A stretch of 64,000 nucleotides of DNA from Flavobacterium cauense R2A-7 (lineage in GTDB: Bacteria; Bacteroidota; Bacteroidia; Flavobacteriales; Flavobacteriaceae), in assembly GCF_000498475.1 (NCBI RefSeq), contig NZ_AVBI01000016.1, forward strand, positions 1 through 64,000, given 5' to 3'. Below the pieces are notes generated by a model, which saw nothing but the letters and a program-made list of their open reading frames with translations, made no database searches and was not told where the DNA came from. Of the stretch, positions 51,663-61,229 are shown in pieces. Both the position numbers and the translations under genes were made by a program. How positions within the stretch are numbered: the stretch's first letter is position 1; every line of letters starts with the position of its first letter.

Positions 51663-52262
51663 TTATAGTTCCAATTTTAGTTGTTCCGGTAAAAGACGGA
51701 AGGACATACGGTGGTATTTTGTAGTGCCGTATTTCCTAATGGCTTCACGGTGTTCTTCGGTAGGGTATCCCTTGTTTTTTTTCCAGTTGTACATTGGGAA
51801 TTCTTCATGAATTCGATTCATATATTCATCCCGATAGGTTTTGGCTAAAACCGATGCAGCGGCTATGCTTAAATATTTACTGTCTCCTTTTACAATACAG
51901 CTGTGCGGAATGTTGTTTACAGGTTTGAATCGGTTTCCGTCTACTATAATATATTCCGGACTTGGGTTTAAATTCAGGACGCATTCCTGCATGGCTTTAA
52001 TCGAGGCGTTTAGAATATTGATTTTGTCAATTATTTTAGGTTCCAGATGGATTACGTGAAATGTAACGGCTTCCTTTTCTATGATGGGTTTGAGCTGCTC
52101 TCTTGTTTTTTCGGATAATTGTTTGGAGTCGTTTAGTTTTTCTGAAAAAAAGCCTTGAGGCAGTATTACGGCGGCAGCAGTAACGGGCCCTGCGAGACAG
52201 CCACGGCCGGCTTCATCGGTTCCGGCTTCCAATAATAAAGTTGAAAAATTTTCGGATAGCAT
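51663..52262 (-). CDS. rnhB: Ribonuclease HII
   Basis: The 199-residue enzyme removes RNA from RNA-DNA hybrids. It has the acidic active-site residues in [14 protein letters not shown] (Asp, Glu), YIIVDGN (Asp) and [12 protein letters not shown] (Asp). ATG 52262 is chosen because the family begins near there; an upstream in-frame extension (to 52322) lacks family similarity. Only 2 bp separate its stop codon from the shared terminator with lipB. Confidence 0.95.
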   Translation of the reverse strand: MLSENFSTLLLEAGTDEAGRGCLAGPVTAAAVILPQGFFSEKLNDSKQLSEKTREQLKPIIEKEAVTFHVIHLEPKIIDKINILNASIKAMQECVLNLNPSPEYIIVDGNRFKPVNNIPHSCIVKGDSKYLSIAAASVLAKTYRDEYMNRIHEEFPMYNWKKNKGYPTEEHREAIRKYGTTKYHRMSFRLLPEQLKLEL

Positions 52263-52363
52263 TGTTTGGTTTTTGCAAAAATACAAAAAAAAGCAGTTGA
52301 TTATTAAGATGTTTGTCTTCAAAGTCGTTGTTTCGTGCGTAATTCATTTTTATTTGATAAAAT

Positions 52364-52381
52364 ATTTAACACATGTTAAAT
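52364..52381 (+). promoter_or_regulatory. Inverted repeat upstream of the SusC-like gene
   Basis: ATTTAAC (52364-52370), ACAT, GTTAAAT (52375-52381), about 80 bp before ATG 52462, and followed by a -7-like TATAATTTG at 52398-52406. It may bind a regulator of the SusC/D operon. No regulator gene is adjacent. Confidence 0.5.
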
Positions 52382-52461
52382 AGTATAATTCTGTAGTATA
52401 ATTTGGTTATTTAAGAAATTATTAAGAAGTTTGCGAAATAACTAACTCAAATAAATTTAAT

Positions 52462-55400
52462 ATGAGATCGAAGTTTAAATGGATTTTTACGCTGTTATTG
52501 GCGTTTTCAATGCAGTTTTCGTTCGCACAAGAGAAGACTGTTACTGGTACGGTAACCGAAGGTGGTTTGCCGTTGCCTGGTGTGAGTGTTGTGGTTAAAG
52601 GTACAACACGTGGTACACAAACTGACATGGATGGAAATTATTCCATCAAAGCTAAAACTGGTGAGGTTTTAGTATTTTCTTTCATTGGTATGAAAGATTC
52701 ATCGGCGGCCGTAGGGGCGTCAAACAAAATTAATGTTGCTATGGCGGCTGAATCTACTACGTTAGAGAATGTTGTTGTAACTGCATTGGGTATTAAGAAA
52801 AGACAAGATGAAATCACGTCTTCGACTCAATTGGTTAAATCGAAAGAGTTAACGCAGGCTGCAAACCCTAACGTTGTTCAATCGTTAGCTGGTAAAGTAG
52901 CAGGTTTGCAAATTAATACTACAAACAATGGTGTTAATGCTACTACTCGTATCGTATTACGTGGTAACCGTTCAATTACGGGTGATAACCAGGCTTTGGT
53001 TGTTATCGATAACGTAATTTCGACTGCTGCAGTTTTACAATCATTATCACCGGATATTGTTGAATCAACTAACATCTTGAAAGGTGCGCAAGGAGCTGCA
53101 CTTTATGGTGATGCTGGGGTTAATGGTGTAATCTTGGTTACTACTAAAAAAGGAGCAAAAAGCGGAAAGTTAAATGTGAGTGTGAACTCATCAGTTGACT
53201 TTGAAAGCGTTTCTTTTATTGCTGAAAGACAAAGACGTTACGGTCAAGGTTGGAACGGTCAACAGATTTCTTACGAGAATGGTGGTTGGGGAGCTGAGTT
53301 TGACGGTGTAGTTAGACCAGTAGGTTTGGCTCAAGCTGACGGATCTTATATTATGGCGCCTTACAGCTCTATTAAAGATAATATCAAGAAATTCTTCAAC
53401 GACGGTACTATTTTACAAAATGGTTTATCAATCAGTGGAGGTTCTTTGGATGACGGATATGCTTTATTATCTGTAAACAACCAAAAAACTGACTTCGTTG
53501 TTAAAGGTGATGAATTAAATAGAAGTACTTTCTCTTTCAAAGGAGGAAAAAAATTCGGAAAATGGACAGTAGAAGGAAATACAGTTTATGTTTCTGAAAA
53601 AACTGAAACTACATCTTCTAACTTATTTACAGAGTTATTACAAACTGCAACAAACATTCCTGTTGAGCGTTTTGAGCATTCTGGTAACGAAGGTCACTGG
53701 ACTGCATACTACAACAACCCTTACTGGTTGAGAGATAACGTACGTAATACAAACAGATCTGATTATTTCAGTGGTATTGCTACATTGAACTATGCGTTAA
53801 ATAAGAATATTAACTTCAACTATGTTGCAAGTATTCAGGTTAGACAAAACAATTCAAGATCACATACTAATGGTTACATTGATAACCTTCAAGTAGGTGG
53901 TGGTAATCACACTATTGTTTCTTCTTTTGATACATTCAATCAAAATCAAAGAAATTTCTATGGGGATTTCATGATTAACTTTGATTATATGTTGACTGAT
54001 AATATCAGCTTCAAAGCGAATATCGGTAACAACATGAGAGATAACTACACTCAATTTACAAGTGTTGGTGGTGATAACTTAACTATTCCTGGATTATACA
54101 ATATTTCTAACGTTACTGGTGAGGTACGAAGAGATAATGGTTATTCAAGACAAAGAAGATTTGCGTTTTTTGCTAACGTGGATTTAGGTTACAAAGATTT
54201 CTTATCATTAAACTTAACAGGTAGAAATGACTGGAACTCAACTATGTCTCAAACTCCAAAAGATAACTATTTCTACCCATCTGCAGGTATCTCTTTTACA
54301 CCTACAAAAATTAACGGTTTGAAAGATAGTAAAGTGGTTAACTATACTAAATTGTACGCTAACTACATTGTAGTAGGTAACTCTTCTGCTGTTGGTGTTT
54401 ATGGTACAAATGATACATATTTATCAGGTACAGGATATCCATTTGGAGGTTTGAACTCGTTCACAAACACACAAACTCCTACAGATATCAATATTAAGCC
54501 AGAGTTTATGTCAACTTTCGAGGTAGGTGCTGCTTTAGGATTCTTTAAAGACAGAATTACTTTAGAAGGTTCATATTACAATACTAAAACTGATGATTTG
54601 ATTACAAGAAGATCTGTTTCTGCAGCTTCTGGTATCACAAGCGTTTTAACTAACGTTGGTCAAATGACAACTACAGGTTTTGAAATCGAGTTAGGTTTTG
54701 CACCTATCAGAAACGATAAATTCTCTTGGGAAAACAGAATCGCTTATTCTCATTCTAAATCAGTTGTAGATAAAGCGGCTCCAGATGCTAAATCAATCGC
54801 ATTGGTTAACTTCTCTGGAAACGGTATCGGAATCTTTGCTGATGAAGGAGAAGAGTTTCCTTTAATCAAAGGTATCGCTTACGAAAGAGATGATCAAGGT
54901 AGAGTAATTATCGATCCAAGTACTGGTAACCCAGTTAGATCTTCTGAGTACAAAATTCTTGGAAAAGCTACTCCTGATTACATCATCAACTACAATACTT
55001 CAGTAGAATACAAAGGTATTCGTTTAGCTGCGGTAATGGATTACAGAACAGGTCACCAATTCTGGGCTGGTACTAAAGACTGGTTATCATGGTCTGGTCA
55101 CTTAGTAGAATCTGCTGAAAACGGACGTACTGGATTTATCTTCCCTAACTCTGCTACAGATTTAGATGGGGACGGTGTTTACGAAGCAAATACAACTGTT
55201 GTTACAGGTGGTAATACTTACACTTCTTACTTGAACTATTTCTCTAACGAGTACCGTGCAGTTTCTGAAAACATGGTGTTGGATGCTACGGCTTTCAAAG
55301 TGAGAGAGTTGTCTTTGAGCTATTCTTTACCATCTAAAATGATTGAAAAAGCTGGTTTATCTTCATTACGTTTTGGTGTAAATGCTAGAAATCCTTTCAC

Positions 55401-55536
55401 AGTATTGCCAAAAGAAAATAGAGGGTATCATGATCCTGAGCAATCAAGATCAAGTGGAAATGACCAAGGTTTAGCTGTTACAGGTCAATATCCTGCAACA
55501 AGAACTTTCGGATTCAATGTTAATCTAACTTTTTAA
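52462..55536 (+). CDS. SusC/RagA-family TonB-linked outer-membrane transporter
   Basis: The 1024-residue protein has a signal peptide (1-22, ending FSFAQ), a carboxypeptidase-regulatory-like domain (about 27-100: VTGTVTEGGLPLPGVSVVVKG), a plug (about 110-235) with the SusC signature LKGAQGAALYGDAGVNGVILVTTKKG, and a 22-strand barrel ending in Phe (NVNLTF). It imports a large nutrient with its SusD-like partner, encoded 10 bp downstream. No glycoside hydrolase or peptidase gene is adjacent, so the substrate is unknown. The four genes 52462-58991 form one operon by spacing. Confidence 0.96.
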   Translation: MRSKFKWIFTLLLAFSMQFSFAQEKTVTGTVTEGGLPLPGVSVVVKGTTRGTQTDMDGNYSIKAKTGEVLVFSFIGMKDSSAAVGASNKINVAMAAESTTLENVVVTALGIKKRQDEITSSTQLVKSKELTQAANPNVVQSLAGKVAGLQINTTNNGVNATTRIVLRGNRSITGDNQALVVIDNVISTAAVLQSLSPDIVESTNILKGAQGAALYGDAGVNGVILVTTKKGAKSGKLNVSVNSSVDFESVSFIAERQRRYGQGWNGQQISYENGGWGAEFDGVVRPVGLAQADGSYIMAPYSSIKDNIKKFFNDGTILQNGLSISGGSLDDGYALLSVNNQKTDFVVKGDELNRSTFSFKGGKKFGKWTVEGNTVYVSEKTETTSSNLFTELLQTATNIPVERFEHSGNEGHWTAYYNNPYWLRDNVRNTNRSDYFSGIATLNYALNKNINFNYVASIQVRQNNSRSHTNGYIDNLQVGGGNHTIVSSFDTFNQNQRNFYGDFMINFDYMLTDNISFKANIGNNMRDNYTQFTSVGGDNLTIPGLYNISNVTGEVRRDNGYSRQRRFAFFANVDLGYKDFLSLNLTGRNDWNSTMSQTPKDNYFYPSAGISFTPTKINGLKDSKVVNYTKLYANYIVVGNSSAVGVYGTNDTYLSGTGYPFGGLNSFTNTQTPTDINIKPEFMSTFEVGAALGFFKDRITLEGSYYNTKTDDLITRRSVSAASGITSVLTNVGQMTTTGFEIELGFAPIRNDKFSWENRIAYSHSKSVVDKAAPDAKSIALVNFSGNGIGIFADEGEEFPLIKGIAYERDDQGRVIIDPSTGNPVRSSEYKILGKATPDYIINYNTSVEYKGIRLAAVMDYRTGHQFWAGTKDWLSWSGHLVESAENGRTGFIFPNSATDLDGDGVYEANTTVVTGGNTYTSYLNYFSNEYRAVSENMVLDATAFKVRELSLSYSLPSKMIEKAGLSSLRFGVNARNPFTVLPKENRGYHDPEQSRSSGNDQGLAVTGQYPATRTFGFNVNLTF

Positions 55537-55546
55537 TTAGAGAAAA

Positions 55547-57085
55547 ATGAAAAGAATTAAATTTATATTACCGTTAATAGCTGGATTTATGCTATTTTCA
55601 TGTAGTGATTACTTAGATGTGAATCAATCACCTGATGATCCTACTTCGGCTTCAGTAACGCCAGACTTGTCGTTAGCTGCTGCACAATCTGATTCCTACA
55701 GAAACTTAACCAGACGTATGAATGAATATGGTAACGTATTTATGAACAACTGGGGAGCTAATGTAAACTCTTTTACTGGAGGGTATGCTGAAGAATTCGG
55801 TATCACATTGAGTAATAACTTTTATGATGATATCTGGGATGGTGTTTACAGAAGTACTGGGTTATATTCCAGAATTATTAACCACCCATCTTCAGGGTAT
55901 GATAACCACAAAGCGATTGCTAAAATCTGTAAAGCGTTTTACTTTCAGTATTTAGTGGATCTTTATGGAGATGTTCCTTATTCAGAAGCTCATCAAGGTG
56001 TTAACTCTGTTACTCCTGCTTACGATGACGACAAAGCTATTTACAGAGATTTAGTAGTACAATTAGAGGATGCGATTTCTATGATTGAAAATGCTCCTGC
56101 TACTGCTAAAACTGTTGGTGCTGAAGATGTTATTTTAGGAGGTGATATGAACGGATGGGTAAAATTTGCCAACACGTTAAAATTAAGAATCTTATTAAGA
56201 CAATCTGAATTAACAGATACTGAAACTACAACTTACTTAGCAGGTGAATTCGCTGAATTATCTTCTGCTAGTTTTGTGGATCAGGATGTAACAATCAACC
56301 CTGGTTATTCAAGTGGTAGTGATTCAAGACAAAACCCATGGATGAACTTAATGGTTGAATTGAAAAAAGATTCAAACGGTAACTTCGTTGAAAGAAACGC
56401 TTTCCGTTTCAGAAGAGCTTCTGCTTACATCGCTGGACAATTGAACTCAACTTCTGACGGAAGAAGAACTAGATTGTTTAAACCGGTTTCAGGAAGTAAT
56501 ATTACAGGTGTTATCCAAGGAGACCAGTCTGCATTGAATGGTGGTGGAACTGCACCGGCTGCAATTTCTTCATTAGGCCCAGGTTTAGTGATTGATAACG
56601 CTCAAGATGGTTATATGATGTTAAAAGCTGAAAGTTTATTACTTCAAGCTGAAGCGGTACACAAAGGATATTTAGCTGGAGATGCTCAAGCTTTGTTTGA
56701 TGAGGCAATTAATGCATCTTTCACACAATTAGGAGCAACTGGAGCTGCTGCTTACATCACTAGTATCAATGGTGCAATTGGAAAAGGATATGGCGCTGCA
56801 GGTGCTACTCCTGATCAACAGTTAGAGGCTATTTTCTACCAAAAAAGTATTGCTTTGAATGGTATTAATGGTGCTGAAATTTTTATCGAGTACACTAGAG
56901 CTCGTAAAAACGGTAACCCTTTAATTGATGAAAACATCCCAATGCCATTAAACTCTGTTACACCAACAGGTAACAAACCACGTCGTTTAATGTATCCAAT
57001 TTCTGAATATGCAAGTAACAGTGCTAACGTTCCTGTTCAAACTATTTCAGATGCATACAACACGGCTCCATTCTGGTTTGAATAA
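55547..57085 (+). CDS. SusD/RagB-family nutrient-binding lipoprotein (SusD-like_2)
   Basis: The 512-residue lipoprotein has a lipobox at Cys19 (MLFSC) and then SDYLDVNQSPDDPT, typical of the SusD-like_2 group. TPR-like helices carry the family pattern YFQYLVDLYGDVPYSEA (about 128-144), and the C-terminus contains GAEIFIEYTRARKNGNP. It sits over the SusC barrel as a lid and binds the substrate at the cell surface. It is 10 bp from susC and 34 bp from the next lipoprotein. Confidence 0.95.
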   Translation: MKRIKFILPLIAGFMLFSCSDYLDVNQSPDDPTSASVTPDLSLAAAQSDSYRNLTRRMNEYGNVFMNNWGANVNSFTGGYAEEFGITLSNNFYDDIWDGVYRSTGLYSRIINHPSSGYDNHKAIAKICKAFYFQYLVDLYGDVPYSEAHQGVNSVTPAYDDDKAIYRDLVVQLEDAISMIENAPATAKTVGAEDVILGGDMNGWVKFANTLKLRILLRQSELTDTETTTYLAGEFAELSSASFVDQDVTINPGYSSGSDSRQNPWMNLMVELKKDSNGNFVERNAFRFRRASAYIAGQLNSTSDGRRTRLFKPVSGSNITGVIQGDQSALNGGGTAPAAISSLGPGLVIDNAQDGYMMLKAESLLLQAEAVHKGYLAGDAQALFDEAINASFTQLGATGAAAYITSINGAIGKGYGAAGATPDQQLEAIFYQKSIALNGINGAEIFIEYTRARKNGNPLIDENIPMPLNSVTPTGNKPRRLMYPISEYASNSANVPVQTISDAYNTAPFWFE

Positions 57086-57119
57086 TAATTGATTTGTTAC
57101 AAACTTAAAAAATAGAATT

Positions 57120-57962
57120 ATGAAAAAATTAATGTCTTTATTTATCATCGCAGGTGTTGCTTTTGCATGTACCGATGATGATATCAGATCGGAACACGTT
57201 CTTGATAATGGACCTAAAATTGTAGGTTTCTCTAAATCATTTGAAACTGTTTCTTATTTTACCGATGAAGGTGATGTTACTTTGGATTTTCCGATTGATT
57301 TAATCGGTTTAGGTACAGGTGAAACGTTGTCTTCTGCTATCGATGTGAACTATGAAATTGATGTTGCTAATACTACTGCAGTTGAAGGAACAGAATATGA
57401 TTTCGTAGACACAACTGGAAAAGTAACTATTCCTGCTGGAGGTAACTTCGCTACTTTACCAATTGTAGTTCACACTGGAAGTTTAAATCCAACACAAAAA
57501 ACGGAATTAGTAGTTAAATTAACTTCTGCTACTAATAACACTGTTGTTGGAGAACAATACAAAACGTTCAAAGTAATTTTCGTAGGTTGTCAATCTCAAC
57601 TTGCAGGTTCTTACACAGTTGTAATCACTAGATCTGATTCTCCTGCTGTAGTAACTTGGACAGATGAGGATATCACTATGACATCGGTTAACAATTTCAA
57701 ATCAAAAAGATCTGGTAACTACCAAATTGGAGTTTTGCAAGGAACTAACGGTTACCACTTTGTTGATATTTGTGGAGAAATTACTGTTCCTCAAATGCAG
57801 TTAAATGAAGTGTATTCTAACATCTTACGTCCTGATCCGGCTAACAATGGTTTGGATGGAGAAGTAACAGGTCCGAATAACTTCTATACTAAATATCAAA
57901 TCGGATTTACAAGTAACACGGTTTGGAGAGGTTTCACTTGTACTTACACAAGAAATTTATAA
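57120..57962 (+). CDS. Lipoprotein of the SusC/D operon, Calx-beta/DUF4843-like
   Basis: The 280-residue lipoprotein (lipobox Cys17, VAFAC) starts with a beta-sandwich whose pattern (VEGTEYDFVDTTGKVTIPAGGNFATLPIVV) resembles Calx-beta or DUF4843-type domains found in SusC/D loci. The C-terminal half is beta-rich with two Cys-containing strands (FVGCQSQ, VDICGE). It is likely an accessory surface glycan- or peptide-binding protein; the ligand is unknown. Confidence 0.78.
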   Translation: MKKLMSLFIIAGVAFACTDDDIRSEHVLDNGPKIVGFSKSFETVSYFTDEGDVTLDFPIDLIGLGTGETLSSAIDVNYEIDVANTTAVEGTEYDFVDTTGKVTIPAGGNFATLPIVVHTGSLNPTQKTELVVKLTSATNNTVVGEQYKTFKVIFVGCQSQLAGSYTVVITRSDSPAVVTWTDEDITMTSVNNFKSKRSGNYQIGVLQGTNGYHFVDICGEITVPQMQLNEVYSNILRPDPANNGLDGEVTGPNNFYTKYQIGFTSNTVWRGFTCTYTRNL

Positions 57963-57980
57963 TTTTAATAAGAAATATTT

Positions 57981-58991
57981 ATGAAAAAAATATATAGAAA
58001 TAAGTTTTTACTTTCTGTACTATTAGCTTCTTCTGTTTTAGTGTCTTGTGACCAGGATAATCCTACTGAGAACGAAAGAGTTTCTAAACCTGTAATTGAA
58101 GTTGACCAAACGGAATTTTCAGTTACTGAAGGTGATGAAATTACTATTAATCTTTCTACTGTACAGCCTATCAATAACACGATGGAGTTTAAAGTTGAAT
58201 TGATTGGTGGTACTGGTTCTTTCAGAGATTATACTACTAGTGGTGATGAGACTGTTGAGGATGACGGTATGGGTATTATCGGGCACAGATTTTCTTTCCC
58301 GGCTTATGCTACTGACTATTCCTTTACAATCACTCCGGAACTTGATATGTTCGTAGAAGGAGCTGAAACTTTGAAGTTGAGAGTTTATTCAATGGGTAAC
58401 TCAAACGGTGCTCTTGATAAAATTATCAACATTAACGTAGCGGATTATGTTAGCAATGACATCGCTATCGAATTGAATTGGTCTAAAACAAGACCGGATC
58501 GTTTCGGTACTTTAGTTGACGGTACTTATCTTGATGCTGCCGGTGATGAACATCCTTTCACTGATTACGATTTTGATTTCTACGTATTCGATGCGGCTTT
58601 CAATGAAGTAACAGGTTTCGCTGCTGCAACAGGAAATGCTCCTGAAAAAGCGGTTCTTTTAGATGCTGATTTAGTTGATGGAGATTACTACATCATCCCT
58701 GATTTATACGATTCAGGAACTGATCCAGCGGTTAGATTCAAATTCGATATTAACTTAAAAGTTGCTAAATATGGTGTTTGGTATCATTCAATGCCATTAA
58801 CATATTTCAGTGATAATGCAGTATCAGCTCCAAGTGGGTTGAACGGAGGTGAAACTCTTGCTGCAATTCTTACTAAATCAGGAACTACTTACACTTTATC
58901 TGATTTCAATACAGGTGATGTGTTAGCTTCTGGTAAAGCAGCTCAATTAAGAGAAAGAATTAGAGCAATCAAAAACATCAGAAGAAAATAA
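57981..58991 (+). CDS. Lipoprotein of the SusC/D operon, second accessory protein
   Basis: The 336-residue lipoprotein has a lipobox at Cys23 (VLVSC), then a Calx-beta-like domain (about 40-150: VIEVDQTEFSVTEGDEITINLST, YSFTITPELDMFVEGAETLKLRV) and a second beta-rich domain (about 155-290). The end is basic (RERIRAIKNIRRK). It is 18 bp after the previous lipoprotein and closes the operon before a strong terminator. Function unknown; probably a surface binding protein. Confidence 0.78.
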   Translation: MKKIYRNKFLLSVLLASSVLVSCDQDNPTENERVSKPVIEVDQTEFSVTEGDEITINLSTVQPINNTMEFKVELIGGTGSFRDYTTSGDETVEDDGMGIIGHRFSFPAYATDYSFTITPELDMFVEGAETLKLRVYSMGNSNGALDKIININVADYVSNDIAIELNWSKTRPDRFGTLVDGTYLDAAGDEHPFTDYDFDFYVFDAAFNEVTGFAAATGNAPEKAVLLDADLVDGDYYIIPDLYDSGTDPAVRFKFDINLKVAKYGVWYHSMPLTYFSDNAVSAPSGLNGGETLAAILTKSGTTYTLSDFNTGDVLASGKAAQLRERIRAIKNIRRK

Positions 58992-59010
58992 TTTCTTTTT
59001 GAGTTCTTAT

Positions 59011-59039
59011 AAAAGCCCCACTTTGTGGGGCTTTTTTTA
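59011..59039 (+). terminator. Terminator of the SusC/D operon
   Basis: AAAAGCCCCAC pairs with GTGGGGCTTTT around TTT, followed by a T run, 20 bp past the last stop codon. Confidence 0.93.
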
Positions 59040-59072
59040 TTTGAATAATTTATCCAAATCTGATTACCTTTG
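59040..59072 (+). promoter_or_regulatory. Promoter of the Porin_10 gene
   Basis: TTTG (59040-59043), 21 nt, TACCTTTG (59065-59072): both match consensus. It begins at the end of the previous terminator and ends 17 nt before the start codon. Confidence 0.72.
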
Positions 59073-59089
59073 TCTTCTAATAAAAATTT

Positions 59090-60994
59090 ATGAGACAAGG
59101 TCTTTTTTGTTTATTGTTGTTGTTTTCTTTTTCGGTGTTTGCACAAGACGATGAGTTGGTATTGAAAAACAATTCGTCAAAAACCGTTGCGGAGACAAAA
59201 CCTCCCGTTGATTTATACAAAATAATTACCATTGAACGGGATACTATTATTGTGGATACTTCCCTAACCGTACAACGTGAGTATAAGTTTAATTACCTTC
59301 GTAAAGATACTTTTGGGTTGTTGCAATTTTTAAACGAAGGACAAACCTATAATACGCTCGATTTTGGCTTAACCCATTTCAATCCTTTTCCAGAATTCGG
59401 ATTCCTAGCCAAACATTTTAATTATCTTGAAGTACGCGACATCCAGTATTACAATGTGCCTACCCCTTATTCCGATTTGTATTTCAAATCCGTTATGGAA
59501 CAAGGACAAAATCTGGATGCTTTTGCCACTGCCAATACATCAAAAAACCTGAATTTTTTTGCGGGTTATAAAGGCCTTCGCTCGTTGGGGAAATATAAAA
59601 ACCAATTGTCCAGTACCGGGAATTTTAAAATCGGTGCCAGTTACAATACCTCTGATAAACGGTATTATCTCAAAGCTCATTTTACCGGTCAGGACATCCT
59701 GAATCAGGAAAACGGCGGAATTGTAACACTTTCCCAGTTTGAAGATGGCGATAATCTGTATTCCGAACGACCGCGTTTGGATGTTTATTTTGGTGATGCC
59801 AAATCGCTTTTAAAAGGGAACCGCTTTTTTATAGACCATTCGTTTAAGTTGAGTAAAAAACCAAGTAGTCTTGTAGTTAACCATCAGTTCAACTATGAGT
59901 ATAAGTTTTTTGATTACTCTATGACTTCACACCAGCGTTTTGGCGATAGTTATACTTCTTATGTCAGCAACAAAACCCGTTACAACCGTATGTACAATAA
60001 ATTGGGTGTTGCTTACTCGCACAAAACTATCGGCGACTTTAATTTCTTTGTCGAAGATTATCAGTATAATTATTTCTACTACAGAACCGTTACACAGGCT
60101 TTTGGAAGTTTCGTTCCCAATAGTAATAATGATAAAATAAATACCTGGGGGGCCAATTACGTGTATCAGAAAAACAATTGGAAAGGTACTTTTTTGGTTT
60201 CCAACTCGATTACGAAGCAATCGTTGGCCAACCTTGAAGCGCAAATCCGTTATACTCTGAATGAGAAAAACTGCTTTTTGTTCAAATATCAAAACATGAA
60301 CAAATTGCCTAATCTCAATTACGTTTTATACCAAAGTGATTACAAAGAATACAATTGGTTCAACAATTTCAAAAACGAAAAAATCAATAACATCGAATTC
60401 GAAGCCCAAACACAATGGTTAACGGCCTCGGTTCAGTATACCGTTTTAAATGATCACTTGTTTTTTGCCAATGTGAATCCAACCTATAACGAATTCGGAA
60501 TCGCCGATAAATTAATCGTTAAACCGTTTCAATACGATAAAACCATCAACTATTTGTCGGTTAAAGCCGGTAAAGAATTCAAATTTTGGAATTTCGGTTT
60601 AGACAATACTGTTTTGTTTCAACAGGTACAGCAATCTGATGCGATTCTGAATGTTCCGAAATTCACCACTCGTAACACTTTGTATTATAACAATCATTTT
60701 TTCAAAAAAGCATTGTTTTTGCAAACCGGTGTAACCCTCAATTATTTTTCAAAATACTACGCCAACGATTATAACCCACTACTGGGCGAATTCTATATCC
60801 AAAACCAAAAAGAAATCGGCGATTTTCCAATGTTAGACTTCTTTATCAACGCCAAAATCAGAACGTTCCGCGTCTTCTTGAAAGCAGAGCATTTCAACTC
60901 CAGCTTTACCGGATACGATTATTATACGGCACCCAATTATCCGTACCGTGATTTTATGGTGCGTTTCGGGGTAATCTGGAATTTCTTCAGTTAG
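59090..60994 (+). CDS. Putative porin (Porin_10 family)
   Basis: The 634-residue protein has a signal peptide (1-18, ending SVFAQ), a short periplasmic stretch and then a long beta-rich region with the Porin_10 start FNYLRKDTFGLLQFLNEGQTYN and many aromatic strand ends. It ends in Phe-Ser after FGVIWNFFS. It probably forms an outer-membrane barrel; the transported substrate is unknown. It is a single-gene transcript with its own TTTG-N21-TACCTTTG promoter. Confidence 0.88.
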   Translation: MRQGLFCLLLLFSFSVFAQDDELVLKNNSSKTVAETKPPVDLYKIITIERDTIIVDTSLTVQREYKFNYLRKDTFGLLQFLNEGQTYNTLDFGLTHFNPFPEFGFLAKHFNYLEVRDIQYYNVPTPYSDLYFKSVMEQGQNLDAFATANTSKNLNFFAGYKGLRSLGKYKNQLSSTGNFKIGASYNTSDKRYYLKAHFTGQDILNQENGGIVTLSQFEDGDNLYSERPRLDVYFGDAKSLLKGNRFFIDHSFKLSKKPSSLVVNHQFNYEYKFFDYSMTSHQRFGDSYTSYVSNKTRYNRMYNKLGVAYSHKTIGDFNFFVEDYQYNYFYYRTVTQAFGSFVPNSNNDKINTWGANYVYQKNNWKGTFLVSNSITKQSLANLEAQIRYTLNEKNCFLFKYQNMNKLPNLNYVLYQSDYKEYNWFNNFKNEKINNIEFEAQTQWLTASVQYTVLNDHLFFANVNPTYNEFGIADKLIVKPFQYDKTINYLSVKAGKEFKFWNFGLDNTVLFQQVQQSDAILNVPKFTTRNTLYYNNHFFKKALFLQTGVTLNYFSKYYANDYNPLLGEFYIQNQKEIGDFPMLDFFINAKIRTFRVFLKAEHFNSSFTGYDYYTAPNYPYRDFMVRFGVIWNFFS

Positions 60995-61008
60995 TTTTTG
61001 AAGCGAAG

Positions 61009-61161
61009 GGTTCGGGCTTTTTTGGAATCCGTTTTCCCGCTGTCCGCTCTATCTTTTTCGGGGGCTTCGTGAGAGCTTCGACGAGCACAGCATGACACTT
61101 CAGCCACCGAAAAAGGATGCCGCTCCCATCGGGGCTATTCAGGAAACCATTTTACTTTTTG
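61009..61161 (+). repeat. Dispersed intergenic repeat, copy 2, with an internal hairpin insert
   Basis: It has the same outer blocks as copy 1 (GGTTCGGGCTTTTTTGGA, GCTGTCCGC, GCTCCCATC, GGGCTATT, AGGAAAC). The middle carries about 60 extra bases whose ends pair (CTTTTTCGG at about 61053 with CCGAAAAAG at about 61107). It ends in TTTTACTTTTTGG, one T longer than the -7-like box of copy 1. Confidence 0.72.
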
Positions 61162-61188
61162 GAAACAGGGTAATAATCAATATCTTTA
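61158..61188 (+). promoter_or_regulatory. Promoter of the cystathionine beta-synthase-like gene
   Basis: TTTG (61158-61161), 19 nt, TATCTTTA (61181-61188), about 41 nt before ATG 61230. The TTTG is the last element of dispersed repeat copy 2. Confidence 0.62.
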
Positions 61189-61229
61189 CACGCTCAAAAG
61201 CTGTGAAATAACAACGATAAAATATCGAA

